Source: JAGPKI01 sp052034135 (lineage in GTDB: Bacteria > Caldisericota > Caldisericia > UBA6126 > JAGPKI01). Taken from it: DNA of 20,838 nt. Where the stretch lies: NCBI GenBank assembly GCA_052034135.1, contig JBPOJC010000008.1, positions 1 to 20,838 of the forward strand, in the 5' to 3' direction. Shown here piece after piece: positions 1 through 7,727 of this stretch. Each line of letters starts with the position of its first letter. Position 1 is the stretch's first letter. The translations under genes were made by a program, and so were the position numbers. Below the pieces are notes generated by a model that saw nothing but the letters and a program-made list of their open reading frames with translations, was not told the DNA's origin and did no database searches.

Positions 1-27
1 CTTCTCCTTGTATTTAACATACCACCT

Positions 28-63
28 TTTGATTACAAAAAAGACAAACTATACTGTAGTATA
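28..63 (+). promoter_or_regulatory. Candidate promoter with a palindromic operator over the -10
   Basis: A perfect dyad, TATACT-GT-AGTATA, lies at 50-63. Its left arm is itself a good -10 hexamer (TATACT, 50-55), and TTTGAT at 28-33 sits 16 bases upstream as a weak -35. A repressor bound to the dyad would block polymerase directly. The next thing downstream is a truncated reading frame at 102, so the promoter may have outlived the gene it served. Both hexamers were found by eye. Confidence 0.35.
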
Positions 64-101
64 TAACAAAAAATAATTAACTGATTATATCAGGGGAAAC
101 A

Positions 102-524
102 TTGGTTAGTTTGGGAAGTTGGGTTAAATTGATCCGTGAAAAGTATGCTTTAGCCTATGATGTAAGAACCTTAGGATTCCATTATATTGATTACTCTCTC
201 TTTATGGTATATCTTGGTATTACCGATGCTTTATGTGTTGAAAAAGCCACTTCTTTAGCTGAAGAGATATTAACTAATATCTCTTCTTATCTAAATGGAG
301 AAGAATTGGAACTTTACAAACTTGCCCATATTGAACAATACTGGATGAATAGTGACCACCTTTTAAACTTCAGTCGCTCTATTCTTTACTATGCTCTTTC
401 AAATACACCTCTTCATCCTGAAGAACTATTAAGAAATATTCAAACTATAACCCTAACTGATATAGAAATCTTTCTTAAAAATTACATTAAACCTTCTAAA
501 TTTTCTAAAATTATTATAAGATGA
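102..524 (+). pseudogene. Truncated M16-type peptidase, C-terminal fragment
   Basis: The 140-residue frame begins LGSWVKLIREKYALAYDV, which matches the conserved block of the C-terminal M16 (pitrilysin/insulinase-like) domain, usually of the form LFxEIREKxGLAYxV. It continues with the family's helical part and ends ELLRNIQTITLTDIEIFLKNYI, like the usual tail 'EELxxxIxxVTxEDVxxxA'. A full M16 protein has about 400 residues or more and a catalytic HxxEH in its N-terminal domain. None of that is present, and there is an in-frame stop at 78-80, so this is at most the last third. The only starts are non-ATG: TTG at 102, with AGGGG five bases upstream, or TTG at 111. It could be expressed from the promoter at 28-63, but no peptidase activity is expected. 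The family assignment rests on motif recall. Confidence 0.5.
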
Positions 525-590
525 GTTAATCAGTGCATCGCTTTTGGATATTAAATTTACAACTATAATAATGCTAAGTATTTGTTGGCT

Positions 591-734
591 ATGAATAATA
601 AAAATAATTGGACTATAAGGCGATATATTAAACCAAGTGATATTGGCTACCTCGCCTATATTAATGGAATTTACTATGCTCATAAAATCTGGGGGAAGAG
701 AGTTTCGGAAGAGAGATACGATTTAAGTTTGTGA
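591..734 (+). pseudogene. GNAT-type acetyltransferase N-terminal remnant
   Basis: This 47-codon frame reads WTIRRYIKPSDIGYLAYING followed by IYYAHKIWGK. That resembles the start of the acetyltransferase half of MarR/GNAT fusion proteins, of the form 'IRPxRPGDIGYxxxxHGxLYAxEYGW'. It then runs into TGA at 732-734, well before the acetyl-CoA-binding RxxGxG/A region, which is absent. There is no ribosome binding site before the ATG at 591. With the M16 fragment just upstream, this suggests that 1-740 is decaying DNA. It could also be a chance frame. Confidence 0.35.
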
Positions 735-773
735 AACTTTTTGGAAGACACCTTTGAGAGCTTTGAAAGATAA

Positions 774-801
774 TTGTGATTGTTTTGAGCAGTGTTAAAA
801 T
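774..801 (+). promoter_or_regulatory. Candidate sigma-70-type promoter for the methyltransferase gene
   Basis: TTGTGA at 774-779 and TAAAAT at 796-801 are separated by 16 bases. They would place a transcript start near 808, about 30 bases before the ATG at 837. The hexamers are close to consensus, but the region is AT-rich and chance matches are common. Confidence 0.35.
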
Positions 802-836
802 GATTAAAAATAAGATTAGTAAAGGGAGTGATTAGA

Positions 837-1601
837 ATGAAACGTGTTGATTGCGACTGTATTTATCAAGATGGCCTGGAGTATGACGCACAAAATAGAG
901 ATTTTGTTAGCGACATTCCTTTTTACCTACATCAAATTGAGAAATATGGTGAACCTGTTCTTGAACTGGCGTGTGGGACAGGAAGAATTACTATACCTAT
1001 TGCTGAACAGGGAATTAAAATAAGTGGGCTGGATATCTCAGAATCAATGCTTTTAGTTGCGAAAGAAAAATCAACAGCAAAAAGAATTAATATAGAATGG
1101 TTTAAGGCTGATTGCCGTGATTTTAACTTAGATCGAGAGTTTAATGTAATCTTTTTTCCTTTTAATTCAATTGCACATCTTCATGATTTAGAGGATATAG
1201 AGTCATGTTTTTCTTGTGTTAAGAAACATTTAAAAAATAAAGGAAGATTTATTATTGATATTTTTAATCCATCTCTTGATATTTTATTAAGAGATTCTTC
1301 TAAGCGATATTCAGTGGCCGAGTATCCTGACCCATACGGAAGAGGAACTGTTACTATTACAGAAACTCCTAATTATGATGCTACTATTCAGGTAAATAGG
1401 GTTAAATGGTATTATAAAATTAATAATCATGAAGAGATTGCTAAAGAATTAGGTATAAGGATTTTCTTTCCACAGGAGCTTGATATGCTTCTTCATTACA
1501 ATGGATTTGCAATCGAATCTAAATTCGGAAACTATGATGAAACACCATTTGTGTCAACATCGCCTAAGCAACTCATAGTTTGCTGCAAGCGTAGAACATA
1601 G
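837..1601 (+). CDS. Class I SAM-dependent methyltransferase
   Basis: A predicted soluble enzyme that transfers the methyl group of S-adenosylmethionine to an unknown acceptor. The Rossmann-fold motif I, VLELACGTGR, is at residues 41-50. The acidic end of beta-2 follows in SGLDISESML (about 63-72, Asp65 expected to bind the ribose hydroxyls), then FKADCRDF (about 89-96) and FFPFNSIAHL as the motif IV strand. The 254-residue length is normal for the Methyltransf_25/UbiE-like group; the family alone does not reveal the substrate. I chose ATG 837 over the in-frame GTG at 828 because GGGAG at 824-828 lies eight bases before it. The gene is followed 77 bases later by a VOC-fold gene with its own ribosome binding site. 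No operon partner hints at a pathway. Confidence 0.85.
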   Translation: MKRVDCDCIYQDGLEYDAQNRDFVSDIPFYLHQIEKYGEPVLELACGTGRITIPIAEQGIKISGLDISESMLLVAKEKSTAKRINIEWFKADCRDFNLDREFNVIFFPFNSIAHLHDLEDIESCFSCVKKHLKNKGRFIIDIFNPSLDILLRDSSKRYSVAEYPDPYGRGTVTITETPNYDATIQVNRVKWYYKINNHEEIAKELGIRIFFPQELDMLLHYNGFAIESKFGNYDETPFVSTSPKQLIVCCKRRT

Positions 1602-1678
1602 TTTCTATAAGAATATATTTACTACTTATTTAGCTGAATTTTTTGAAAAAAGAATATGAAAAAGGAGAGTAGCAAGAA

Positions 1679-2056
1679 ATGCCAACGATTTGCTTTTTTG
1701 AAATCCCAGCTAATGACATTGAAAAGGTTAGGAAATTCTACAGTGAACTCTTTAACTGGAAGATTGAAAAGGACGAGAGTCAAACAGAATATGAATACTG
1801 GATGATTGATACCGCCACTCCAGGTTGCAAGGAAGGAATTAAAGGTGCAATAGAGGAAAGGCAGGATCCACAGCAGCGCATTGTTATTTGGATAAGTGTG
1901 CCATCAGTTGAAGAATATTCCGCTAAAATTGAGAAGCTTGGTGGTAAAGTTTTTGTCTCTAAAACTGCTGTAGTTGGTATGGGGTATTATGCATACTGCC
2001 TTGATCCAGAAAACAATTATTTTGCCATATGGGAGCCTAATGAAAATGCAAAATAA
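1679..2056 (+). CDS. VOC family protein (glyoxalase/bleomycin-resistance fold)
   Basis: A 125-residue single-module protein. The N-terminal CFFEIPANDIEKVRKFYSEL is the classic first beta-alpha unit of vicinal-oxygen-chelate proteins. The C-terminal half has a second pairing strand (IVIWISVPSVEEYSAKIEKL), then GYYAYCLDPENNYFAIWEP, the usual 'DPxGNxFxLWE' signature. Such proteins work as dimers and bind either a metal or a small ligand. The Glu of the WEP tail is a typical metal ligand position, but I cannot see a complete metal site with confidence. Members include lyases, dioxygenases and antibiotic-binding proteins, so no substrate is assigned. AGGAGA at 1663-1668 precedes the ATG. It is not tightly linked to either neighbour. 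Confidence 0.8.
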   Translation: MPTICFFEIPANDIEKVRKFYSELFNWKIEKDESQTEYEYWMIDTATPGCKEGIKGAIEERQDPQQRIVIWISVPSVEEYSAKIEKLGGKVFVSKTAVVGMGYYAYCLDPENNYFAIWEPNENAK

Positions 2057-2103
2057 GATTGAGTTATTGGCAAAAATTATCTTAATAAAATAAATTATCA
2101 AAG

Positions 2104-2132
2104 TTTCGCATTCGCAGTTTTTTTAATATACT
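2104..2132 (+). promoter_or_regulatory. Possible promoter of the trpS-gltX-cysS-rlmB operon
   Basis: TATACT at 2127-2132 is a strong -10 candidate. The hexamer 17 bases upstream, TTTCGC at 2104-2109, is a poor -35. It would give a leader of about 35 bases before the GTG start of trpS, too short for a T-box. I see no T-box or attenuator elements in 2057-2173. Confidence 0.3.
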
Positions 2133-2173
2133 TTTATGGATATTAAAAGGATTTAATTGGAGGTTTTATTTTT

Positions 2174-3181
2174 GTGGATGAAAAGAAAATAGTAGTTAGT
2201 GGAGTAAGGCCTACCGGAAGATTGCATCTTGGTAATTATATTGGTACATTGAGAAATTGGGTAAATTTGCAAAATAATTCTCAATATAAATGCTTTTACT
2301 TCGTTGCTGACTTACACTCGTTGACAACTTCATATAGAGACCCCAAAGTAGTTGGTGATAGTTTATTAGATATATTTATGGAACTTATGGCTATAGGCAT
2401 AGACCCCACAAAATCAACACTATTCCTACAATCTGCAATAAAAGAGCATTGTGAGCTTTTTGTACTATTTTCTATGGTAACGCCTGTTAGCTGGCTTGAG
2501 AGAAACCCAACAGTTAAAGAAATGATAAGGGATTACGATATAAAAGAGAATGTTAATTTTGGACTTTTAGGTTATCCAGTGCTTCAAGCAGCAGATATAA
2601 CCCTTTACAAGGGTAATTATGTGCCTATTGGCAAGGATCAACTCCCTCATCTTGAATTAACTCGTGAGATAGTTAGAAGGTTTAATGGTATTTATGGGTA
2701 TTTCTTCCCTGAACCAGAAGCACTGCTTACAGATATTCCATATCTCCCAGGATTAGATGGAAGAAAGATGAGTAAAAGCATTGGAAATACCATTAGCATA
2801 ACTGCAAGCGATAATGAAATCTGGGATGTAGTTAAAAATGCTGTAACTGATCCTGCAAGAGTTTTTAAAACTGATAAGGGACACCCCGAAATCTGTAATG
2901 TATTTAAGTATTATGAAGTTTTTGATAAAGATAGAGTTTCGGAAATAAAAAAGAATTGCGAAGAAGCAAATATTGGTTGCACTGATTGTAAGAAGATGCT
3001 TACACAAGTATTATCAGATATAATTAAACCTATAAGAGAAAGAAAATTAGAAATTGTTGAAAAAGAGAAGAAAGAAGGATTTGTGAAAAATATTATTATT
3101 ACAGGCACAAAACAAGCTGAACTTGTGGCTAAAGAGACTGTAAATGAAATTATGGATAGATTTCATATGAGGTTGGTTTAG
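2174..3181 (+). CDS. trpS: Tryptophan--tRNA ligase
   Basis: This class I aminoacyl-tRNA synthetase charges tRNA-Trp in the cytoplasm. The HIGH-type signature is HLGN (residues 18-21) within RPTGRLHLGNYIG. The KMSKS loop is exact at 198-202. The block GKDQLPHLELTREI and the late CTDCKK segment are characteristic of bacterial TrpRS, and 335 residues is the normal length. Translation starts at GTG 2174, ten bases after GGAGG (2159-2163); no better ATG lies nearby. It is the first gene of a four-gene run and ends five bases before gltX, so translation is probably coupled. All expected catalytic motifs are intact. Confidence 0.95.
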   Translation: MDEKKIVVSGVRPTGRLHLGNYIGTLRNWVNLQNNSQYKCFYFVADLHSLTTSYRDPKVVGDSLLDIFMELMAIGIDPTKSTLFLQSAIKEHCELFVLFSMVTPVSWLERNPTVKEMIRDYDIKENVNFGLLGYPVLQAADITLYKGNYVPIGKDQLPHLELTREIVRRFNGIYGYFFPEPEALLTDIPYLPGLDGRKMSKSIGNTISITASDNEIWDVVKNAVTDPARVFKTDKGHPEICNVFKYYEVFDKDRVSEIKKNCEEANIGCTDCKKMLTQVLSDIIKPIRERKLEIVEKEKKEGFVKNIIITGTKQAELVAKETVNEIMDRFHMRLV

Positions 3182-3186
3182 AGGCT

Positions 3187-4635
3187 ATGAGTGAAGTAAG
3201 AGTTAGGTTTCCACCCTCTCCAACAGGAAAATTACATATTGGTAATGCAAGGACAGCATTATTTAATTATCTCTTTGCACGGCACAATAAGGGTAAATTT
3301 ATATTTCGCATAGAAGATACAGACTCCGCTCGCTCTAAAGAAGAGTTTGTAAATGATGAAATAGAAGCTTTAAAATGGCTCGGGATTGATTGGGACGAAG
3401 GACCAGATATAGGTGGAGAGTATGGTCCATACAGGCAAAGTGAGAGATTTTCAATATATAAAGAATATGTTGATAAACTACTTGAGATTGGTTCTGCTTA
3501 TTATTGTTTTTGCTCGCCGGAGATGGTGGAGGAAGACCGTAAATTATCCATTGAAAAAGGGGAAGCCCCTAAATATTCAGGTAGATGCAGAAATCTCTCG
3601 TCTGAGGAAGTTAAAAAAAGGTTAACAAATGGCGAAAGTTATTCAATAAGGTTTAAGCTACCAGATGATATAGATTCAGTGCAGATTAATGATTTGATTA
3701 GAGGAACTATAAATTTCCCTTTAAAAGGACTCGATGACTTTATAATTGTTAGATCTGATGGTGTTCCCACTTATAACTTTGCAGTTTCCATTGATGATTC
3801 GTTAATGAGAATAACTCATATTTTAAGAGGAGAGGATCATCTTTTTGGAAATACTCCAAGGCAGATCCTTATATACAGAGCTTTAGGATTTGATGTCCCT
3901 TATTTTGCTCATTTTCCTATGATCTTGGGGACTGATAGAACAAAATTAAGTAAGAGGCATGGAGCATTTGCTGTTACTGATTATAAAGTTTTAGGGTTCT
4001 TACATGAGGCTTTAGTTAATTATATGGCTCTATTGGGCTGGTCACCAAAAATGGAGAGAGAATTTTTTACTATTGATGAACTAATAGAAATATTTGATTT
4101 ATCGGGAGTTGGAGTAAGCCCAGCTATATTTGATTACGAGAAATTGAAGTGGTTTAATTCATATTATATTAGGCAAAAGAGTGGTAAAGAATTATTAAAT
4201 TACGTAAAGGATGAACTCGAAACAAAGGGTTTATTGAGGTTAAATCCTTCTATTGAAACATATGAAAAAGTTATCGAATTATCAAAAGAACATTTTACCT
4301 TACTTACTGATATTGTACCTTATATTGAGAAAATTTATTCTTCATCAGGAGCACAAAAGGAAATGTTAGATTCTCTTAATAAAGAAGAAGTTAAAATTCT
4401 TTTCCCTCTTTTTATACAAAAGCTTGAAAATATTAGTGAGTGGGAACCAGAAATAATTCTAAATCTAATTAGAGAAACAGGAAAAGAGTTAAAAATTAAA
4501 GGTAAGAACCTATATTTGCCATTTAGAGTAGCTATCACGGGATTAGAAGAAGGTCCCGAAATTTACCTTGTTATTTACCTTCTTGGTAAAGATAAGGTTA
4601 TATCTATACTTAAAGATGCTTTAGAAAGGCTTTAG
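3187..4635 (+). CDS. gltX: Glutamate--tRNA ligase
   Basis: This class I synthetase charges tRNA-Glu, and possibly tRNA-Gln if the organism relies on transamidation; the window does not show which. The HIGH region is PSPTGKLHIGNARTALFNYL (residues 11-30) and the KMSKS equivalent is KLSKRHG (about 254-260). The C-terminal anticodon-binding half is full length at 482 residues. The zinc-type insert has Cys107-x-Cys109 and Cys134, but the position where E. coli GluRS has its fourth ligand (His) is Asn136, so metal binding may be lost or altered. It starts five bases after trpS, with GAGG directly at the junction, and ends 11 bases before cysS. Confidence 0.95.
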   Translation: MSEVRVRFPPSPTGKLHIGNARTALFNYLFARHNKGKFIFRIEDTDSARSKEEFVNDEIEALKWLGIDWDEGPDIGGEYGPYRQSERFSIYKEYVDKLLEIGSAYYCFCSPEMVEEDRKLSIEKGEAPKYSGRCRNLSSEEVKKRLTNGESYSIRFKLPDDIDSVQINDLIRGTINFPLKGLDDFIIVRSDGVPTYNFAVSIDDSLMRITHILRGEDHLFGNTPRQILIYRALGFDVPYFAHFPMILGTDRTKLSKRHGAFAVTDYKVLGFLHEALVNYMALLGWSPKMEREFFTIDELIEIFDLSGVGVSPAIFDYEKLKWFNSYYIRQKSGKELLNYVKDELETKGLLRLNPSIETYEKVIELSKEHFTLLTDIVPYIEKIYSSSGAQKEMLDSLNKEEVKILFPLFIQKLENISEWEPEIILNLIRETGKELKIKGKNLYLPFRVAITGLEEGPEIYLVIYLLGKDKVISILKDALERL

Positions 4636-4646
4636 GAGGAAAGCCA

Positions 4647-6158
4647 ATGATTATAAAGTTTTATGACACGATGACAGGTAAAAAAGTTGAATTTAAGCCA
4701 AGGGAGGAAGGAAATCTATATATTTATGTTTGTGGTTTTACCCCTAATAATTATCCTCATGTGGGGCACGCAAGAACTGCAATTATTTTTGATATTATAA
4801 GAAGAGTATTTGCAAAAAATGGATATAATGTTCATTACCTTACCAATTTTACCGATATAGATGATAAGATTATTGCAAAAGCCAATGAAGAGGGCATTTC
4901 TCCTGAAGAGGTATCTTCTAAATATATAAATGCTTACCTTAAAGCGATGGAACTTTTAAATGTTTCTCCACCAATAATGTATGCAAGAGTAACAGAAAAT
5001 ATAGATATCATTATTGAGATGATTTCAGGGCTAATTGAGAAGAAGCATGCATACGAATCTAATGGAGATGTATATTTTAGCGTAAGAAGCTTTAAAGAGT
5101 ATGGAAAACTCTCAAAAAGAAGTATCAAAGAAATGCTTATAGGAGCAAGAGTTGAGCCAGAAGAGGGAAAGAAAGATCCACTTGATTTTGCACTCTGGAA
5201 AAAAGCTAAAGAAGGTGAACCATATTGGGATAGCCCCTGGGGGAAAGGTAGGCCTGGCTGGCACATTGAATGCTCTGCAATGTCACTGAAGTATCTTGGT
5301 AATAGCTTAGATATTCATGGAGGAGCACAGGATTTAATATTTCCCCATCATGAAAATGAAATTGCACAGTCGGAGGGTTACACTGGAATAAGTCCATTTG
5401 CGAGATATTGGATACATACAGGCTGGGTAACCAAGGATAGCGAAAAAATGTCCAAATCAATAGGAAATGTTTTTAGAATTGATGAGATACTAAAAATTGT
5501 TTCGCCGAATGTATTGAGGTTTTTCCTAATTTCTACGCTTTATTCTTCCCCTCTTGAATTTCAAATGAGTGCCATTTCGCAGGCGGATAAAACATTTGAA
5601 AAAATTGTGATAACAGCAAAAAGACTTAATGAGGCAATCTTAACTTCTCCTAAAGGAGCTATAAATTCTGATATTTTAAAGATATTCAAATGTATTGATG
5701 ATGATTTTTCCACTTCTTTAACTGACAATTTTAATACACCCTTAGCTATATCTAACCTTATAAATGCCTGCAAAGAAATAAATAAATTGCTTGATAGTGG
5801 TGGAGAAAGCTACGATACTCTTTTGCAAATAAGAAATTACTTAAATGATTGGCTGGATACGCTTGGCTTTAAAAATGTTTTGGAAGAAGATTTAAAAATA
5901 AAAGAGGATACCTCTATAAAAGACAATTTAATTGGATTAGCAAGGAAGTATGAAATAAAACTTGAGAGTGAAAATATTGAAGAAATCGTTAATAAACTCA
6001 TAGAACTCAGGAATGAGAAAAGAAGAAACAGGGAATACTCTTTAGCGGACAATATAAGAGACGATTTACTCAAATTAGGCATACAGCTTGAAGATAAGAA
6101 AGATTCAACAGTTTATAGATTTGTGAGAGACATTAATGTTAGTGAGCAAAATTCGTGA
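4647..6158 (+). CDS. cysS: Cysteine--tRNA ligase
   Basis: Charges tRNA-Cys. The zinc site that selects cysteine is complete: Cys29 (YVCG), Cys209 (GWHIECSAM), His234 and Glu238 (FPHHENE), nearly the numbering of the E. coli enzyme. The HIGH motif is HVGH (38-41) within a slightly unusual GFTPNNYPHVGHART, where most family members have 'GPTVYDxxHIGHART'. KMSKS is at 267-271. At 503 residues it has the usual DALR and anticodon-binding C-terminus. AGGAGG overlaps the gltX stop, seven bases before the ATG. Its 3' end overlaps the start of rlmB, which ties the two in translation. Confidence 0.95.
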   Translation: MIIKFYDTMTGKKVEFKPREEGNLYIYVCGFTPNNYPHVGHARTAIIFDIIRRVFAKNGYNVHYLTNFTDIDDKIIAKANEEGISPEEVSSKYINAYLKAMELLNVSPPIMYARVTENIDIIIEMISGLIEKKHAYESNGDVYFSVRSFKEYGKLSKRSIKEMLIGARVEPEEGKKDPLDFALWKKAKEGEPYWDSPWGKGRPGWHIECSAMSLKYLGNSLDIHGGAQDLIFPHHENEIAQSEGYTGISPFARYWIHTGWVTKDSEKMSKSIGNVFRIDEILKIVSPNVLRFFLISTLYSSPLEFQMSAISQADKTFEKIVITAKRLNEAILTSPKGAINSDILKIFKCIDDDFSTSLTDNFNTPLAISNLINACKEINKLLDSGGESYDTLLQIRNYLNDWLDTLGFKNVLEEDLKIKEDTSIKDNLIGLARKYEIKLESENIEEIVNKLIELRNEKRRNREYSLADNIRDDLLKLGIQLEDKKDSTVYRFVRDINVSEQNS

Positions 6159-6849
6159 AATAGAGGAGCTACTTAGCAAAGGGAAAAGTATCAATAAAGT
6201 GATAGTTTCCTCTGATAAAAAAATTCCTCAAAAGCTTTATAACCTTATAAAAGCTACTAAAACTCCAATCTATAGAATACCAGATGAAATCTTTAACATT
6301 AAATATCAACAAAGCTCTGGTATCGTTGGGATAATGGAGGAAGTGGAATTTTCTGATATCAGAGATTTAATAGTCAAGCCTGAAAATGGATTTTTAAGGC
6401 TTCTATTGATCGATGAAGTTGAAGATCCACATAATATTGGTGCTATGATGAGAAGTTGCGCCTGTTTTGGTTTCTCTGGAGTAATTATGACATCGAGAAG
6501 AACATCTATTATTGGAGAGGGCGTTATAAAATCATCGGCTGGAGCTGTATTTCGCCAGAAAATTGCTCGTGTTAATAATTTAACGGAAACTATCGAGAAA
6601 TTAAAGAAGGAAGACATATGGCTTGTTGGGACTGACCCGCACGGAGGAATACCTATCTGGGAAGTCGATTTTAAGAGGAATATAGGGATTGTAATGGGTA
6701 ACGAAGAAAAAGGTGTAAGAAAAAAAGTCTTAGAGCACTGCGACTATGTAGCGAAAATTCCAATTGTTGAAGGTGAAGACTCACTGAATGTTTCAGTTGC
6801 CTTTGGAATAATTGCTTTTGAAGCTTTTAAACGTCAAAACTTTTCTTAA
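6136..6849 (+). CDS. rlmB: TrmH/SpoU-family RNA 2'-O-methyltransferase (RlmB-like)
   Basis: A SPOUT-class methyltransferase, most likely for the 23S rRNA 2'-O-methylguanosine made by RlmB. Motif 1 is DPHNIGAMMRS (residues 97-107), motif 2 IVMGNEEKG (185-193) and motif 3 SLNVSVAFGI (216-225), all of which build the knotted SAM site. An N-terminal substrate-binding domain covers about residues 1-75. The ATG at 6136 overlaps cysS by 23 bases; the GTG at 6142 is an alternative start. The order cysS-rlmB is familiar from Firmicutes, where mrnC usually lies between them; mrnC is missing here. A TrmH-type tRNA target cannot be excluded from sequence alone. Confidence 0.85.
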   Translation: MLVSKIREIEELLSKGKSINKVIVSSDKKIPQKLYNLIKATKTPIYRIPDEIFNIKYQQSSGIVGIMEEVEFSDIRDLIVKPENGFLRLLLIDEVEDPHNIGAMMRSCACFGFSGVIMTSRRTSIIGEGVIKSSAGAVFRQKIARVNNLTETIEKLKKEDIWLVGTDPHGGIPIWEVDFKRNIGIVMGNEEKGVRKKVLEHCDYVAKIPIVEGEDSLNVSVAFGIIAFEAFKRQNFS

Positions 6850-6927
6850 TGTCGTTTCTTATTTTTTAATTCTTAAATAAGCAAAACGAGTAAAAAACTT
6901 TACTTCTTAAGGGTCTACAACCACCCC

Positions 6928-7211
6928 GTCACCCTGAGGAGCATCATCACAGCGACAAAGAGTCTCCTCTTTTTACCGCCACATGCACAGTAAAAGCAAA
7001 TCAAAGATGACTGATAAGCTTTTGAATTAGAAAATAAAGAATTGTAAGCAGCAAAACGTCTCTCCCGGCATATTGAGGGAGCGCCTTTCCAACGACACTA
7101 ATAAACCTCTCCTTCTGTTGCTCATACCTGTCACTCTGAGGAGCTTCATTTTAGCGAAGAAGGACACCCCCACCCCTGTCACCCTGAGGAGCATCTTTCC
7201 AGCGACGAAGG
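6928..7211. repeat. Three dispersed copies of a GTCACCCTGAGGAGC-type repeat
   Basis: Copies begin at 6928, 7130 and 7178. Each opens with GTCACCCTGAGGAGC or a one-base variant, followed by a variable part and AGCGA(C/A)(G/A)AAG. A related inverted copy, with AGAATGACAGGAGG, lies at 7328-7341. No reading frame here looks real, although frames such as 7027-7221 run across it. This looks like the common non-coding dispersed repeat seen in many bacterial genomes. Confidence 0.7.
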
Positions 7212-7264
7212 GACTCATCATCTAAAGTTCGTCAAACACAAATATGAATAAAAAGGAGAAGAAA

Positions 7265-7318
7265 GAACAGACAAGAATGTCTGTTTTACACTGAAAAGAT
7301 TAAATGAGGAGATTCTTC
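7265..7318. repeat. 54-bp repeat, left copy, with a hairpin
   Basis: Identical base for base to 18297-18350. It contains the inverted repeat AACAGAC-AAGAAT-GTCTGTT followed by TTAC, which could form a weak hairpin in RNA, and it ends in GAGGAGATTCTTC. Together with the downstream arrays it forms the left of two directly repeated blocks around the restriction-modification locus. Confidence 0.85.
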
Positions 7319-7367
7319 GCTTCGCTCAGAATGACAGGAGGGGAGCAACGAAGGGTCTCCTCTTTTG

Positions 7368-7680
7368 TGTCATTCCCATGATTTTTATTGTCATTTACTC
7401 GCTTTTTCGTGTCATACCTATGATTATCTTGTCATACCTATGATTTTTCTTGTCATTCACTTGATTTTCTTGTCATTCCCATGAAAATGGGAATCCATTT
7501 ATTCTTTGTCATTCAGAGCGATTTTTATTGTCATTCCCGCGTTTTTTATTGTCAATCACTTGATTTTTATTGTCATTTACTCGCTTTTTCGTGTCATACC
7601 TATGATTTTCTTGTCATTCACTTGTTTTTTTGTTATTCCTATGATTTTTTCTTGTCATTCCCGCGAAAGCGGGAATCCAG
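7368..7680. repeat. Array of about 14 degenerate 20-bp units of the form TGTCATTCCCATGATTTTTA
   Basis: Units beginning TGTCAT recur at roughly 20-22-bp intervals, such as TGTCATTTACTCGCTTTTTCG, TGTCATACCTATGATTTTCT and TGTCATTCACTTGATTTTCT in slightly varying lengths. Two units keep the complete palindrome: ATTCCCAT-GAAA-ATGGGAAT at 7475-7494 and ATTCCCGC-GAAA-GCGGGAAT at 7657-7676. A 47-bp stretch is exactly duplicated at 7379-7425 and 7561-7607, so blocks of units have been copied together. The units look like the left end of the palindromic element repeated without its right half. Frames across it translate to Cys/Phe/His-rich low-complexity peptides and are not genes. Confidence 0.85.
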
Positions 7681-7727
7681 AAAACAAAAGAAGTCTGGAT
7701 CCCCGATAAAGACATTCGGGGATGACA
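7653..7727. repeat. 75-bp palindromic element with a cloverleaf fold
   Basis: Pairings visible by eye: closing stem TGTC (7653-7656) with GACA (7724-7727); hairpin 1, ATTCCCGC-GAAA-GCGGGAAT (7657-7676), with a GNRA-type loop; hairpin 2, CCAGA (7677-7681) with TCTGG (7694-7698); hairpin 3, ATCCCCGA (7699-7706) with TCGGGGAT (7716-7723). The stems abut with no unpaired bases between them, except inside the loops. Hairpin 1 has the form ATTCCCN8GGGAAT, the pattern known as dRS3 in Neisseria. A partly decayed copy lies at 18525-18603 and the left part of another at 20756. Confidence 0.8.

Noticed and set aside
453..683. 76-codon minus-strand frame opposite the decayed region
   Set aside because: No domain or ribosome binding site; it overlaps the better-supported M16 and GNAT remnants on the plus strand.
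6888..6907. Weak stem AGTAAA-AAAC-TTTACT as a terminator after rlmB
   Set aside because: All A-T with one extra G-U pair and no T-run after it; too weak to call.
7027..7221. 64-codon minus frame in the GTCACCCTGAGGAGC repeats
   Set aside because: It spans two repeat copies and has no recognisable domain; repeat-derived.
7368..7680. Array of short repeats resembling a CRISPR
   Set aside because: Units are about 20 bp and contiguous, with no unique spacers of 30-40 bp between them, units vary in sequence, and there is no cas gene in the window.
7653..7727. Cloverleaf taken as a tRNA gene
   Set aside because: Stem lengths, absence of a 7-base anticodon loop and T-loop, no CCA-end logic and copies with damaged stems exclude a tRNA.
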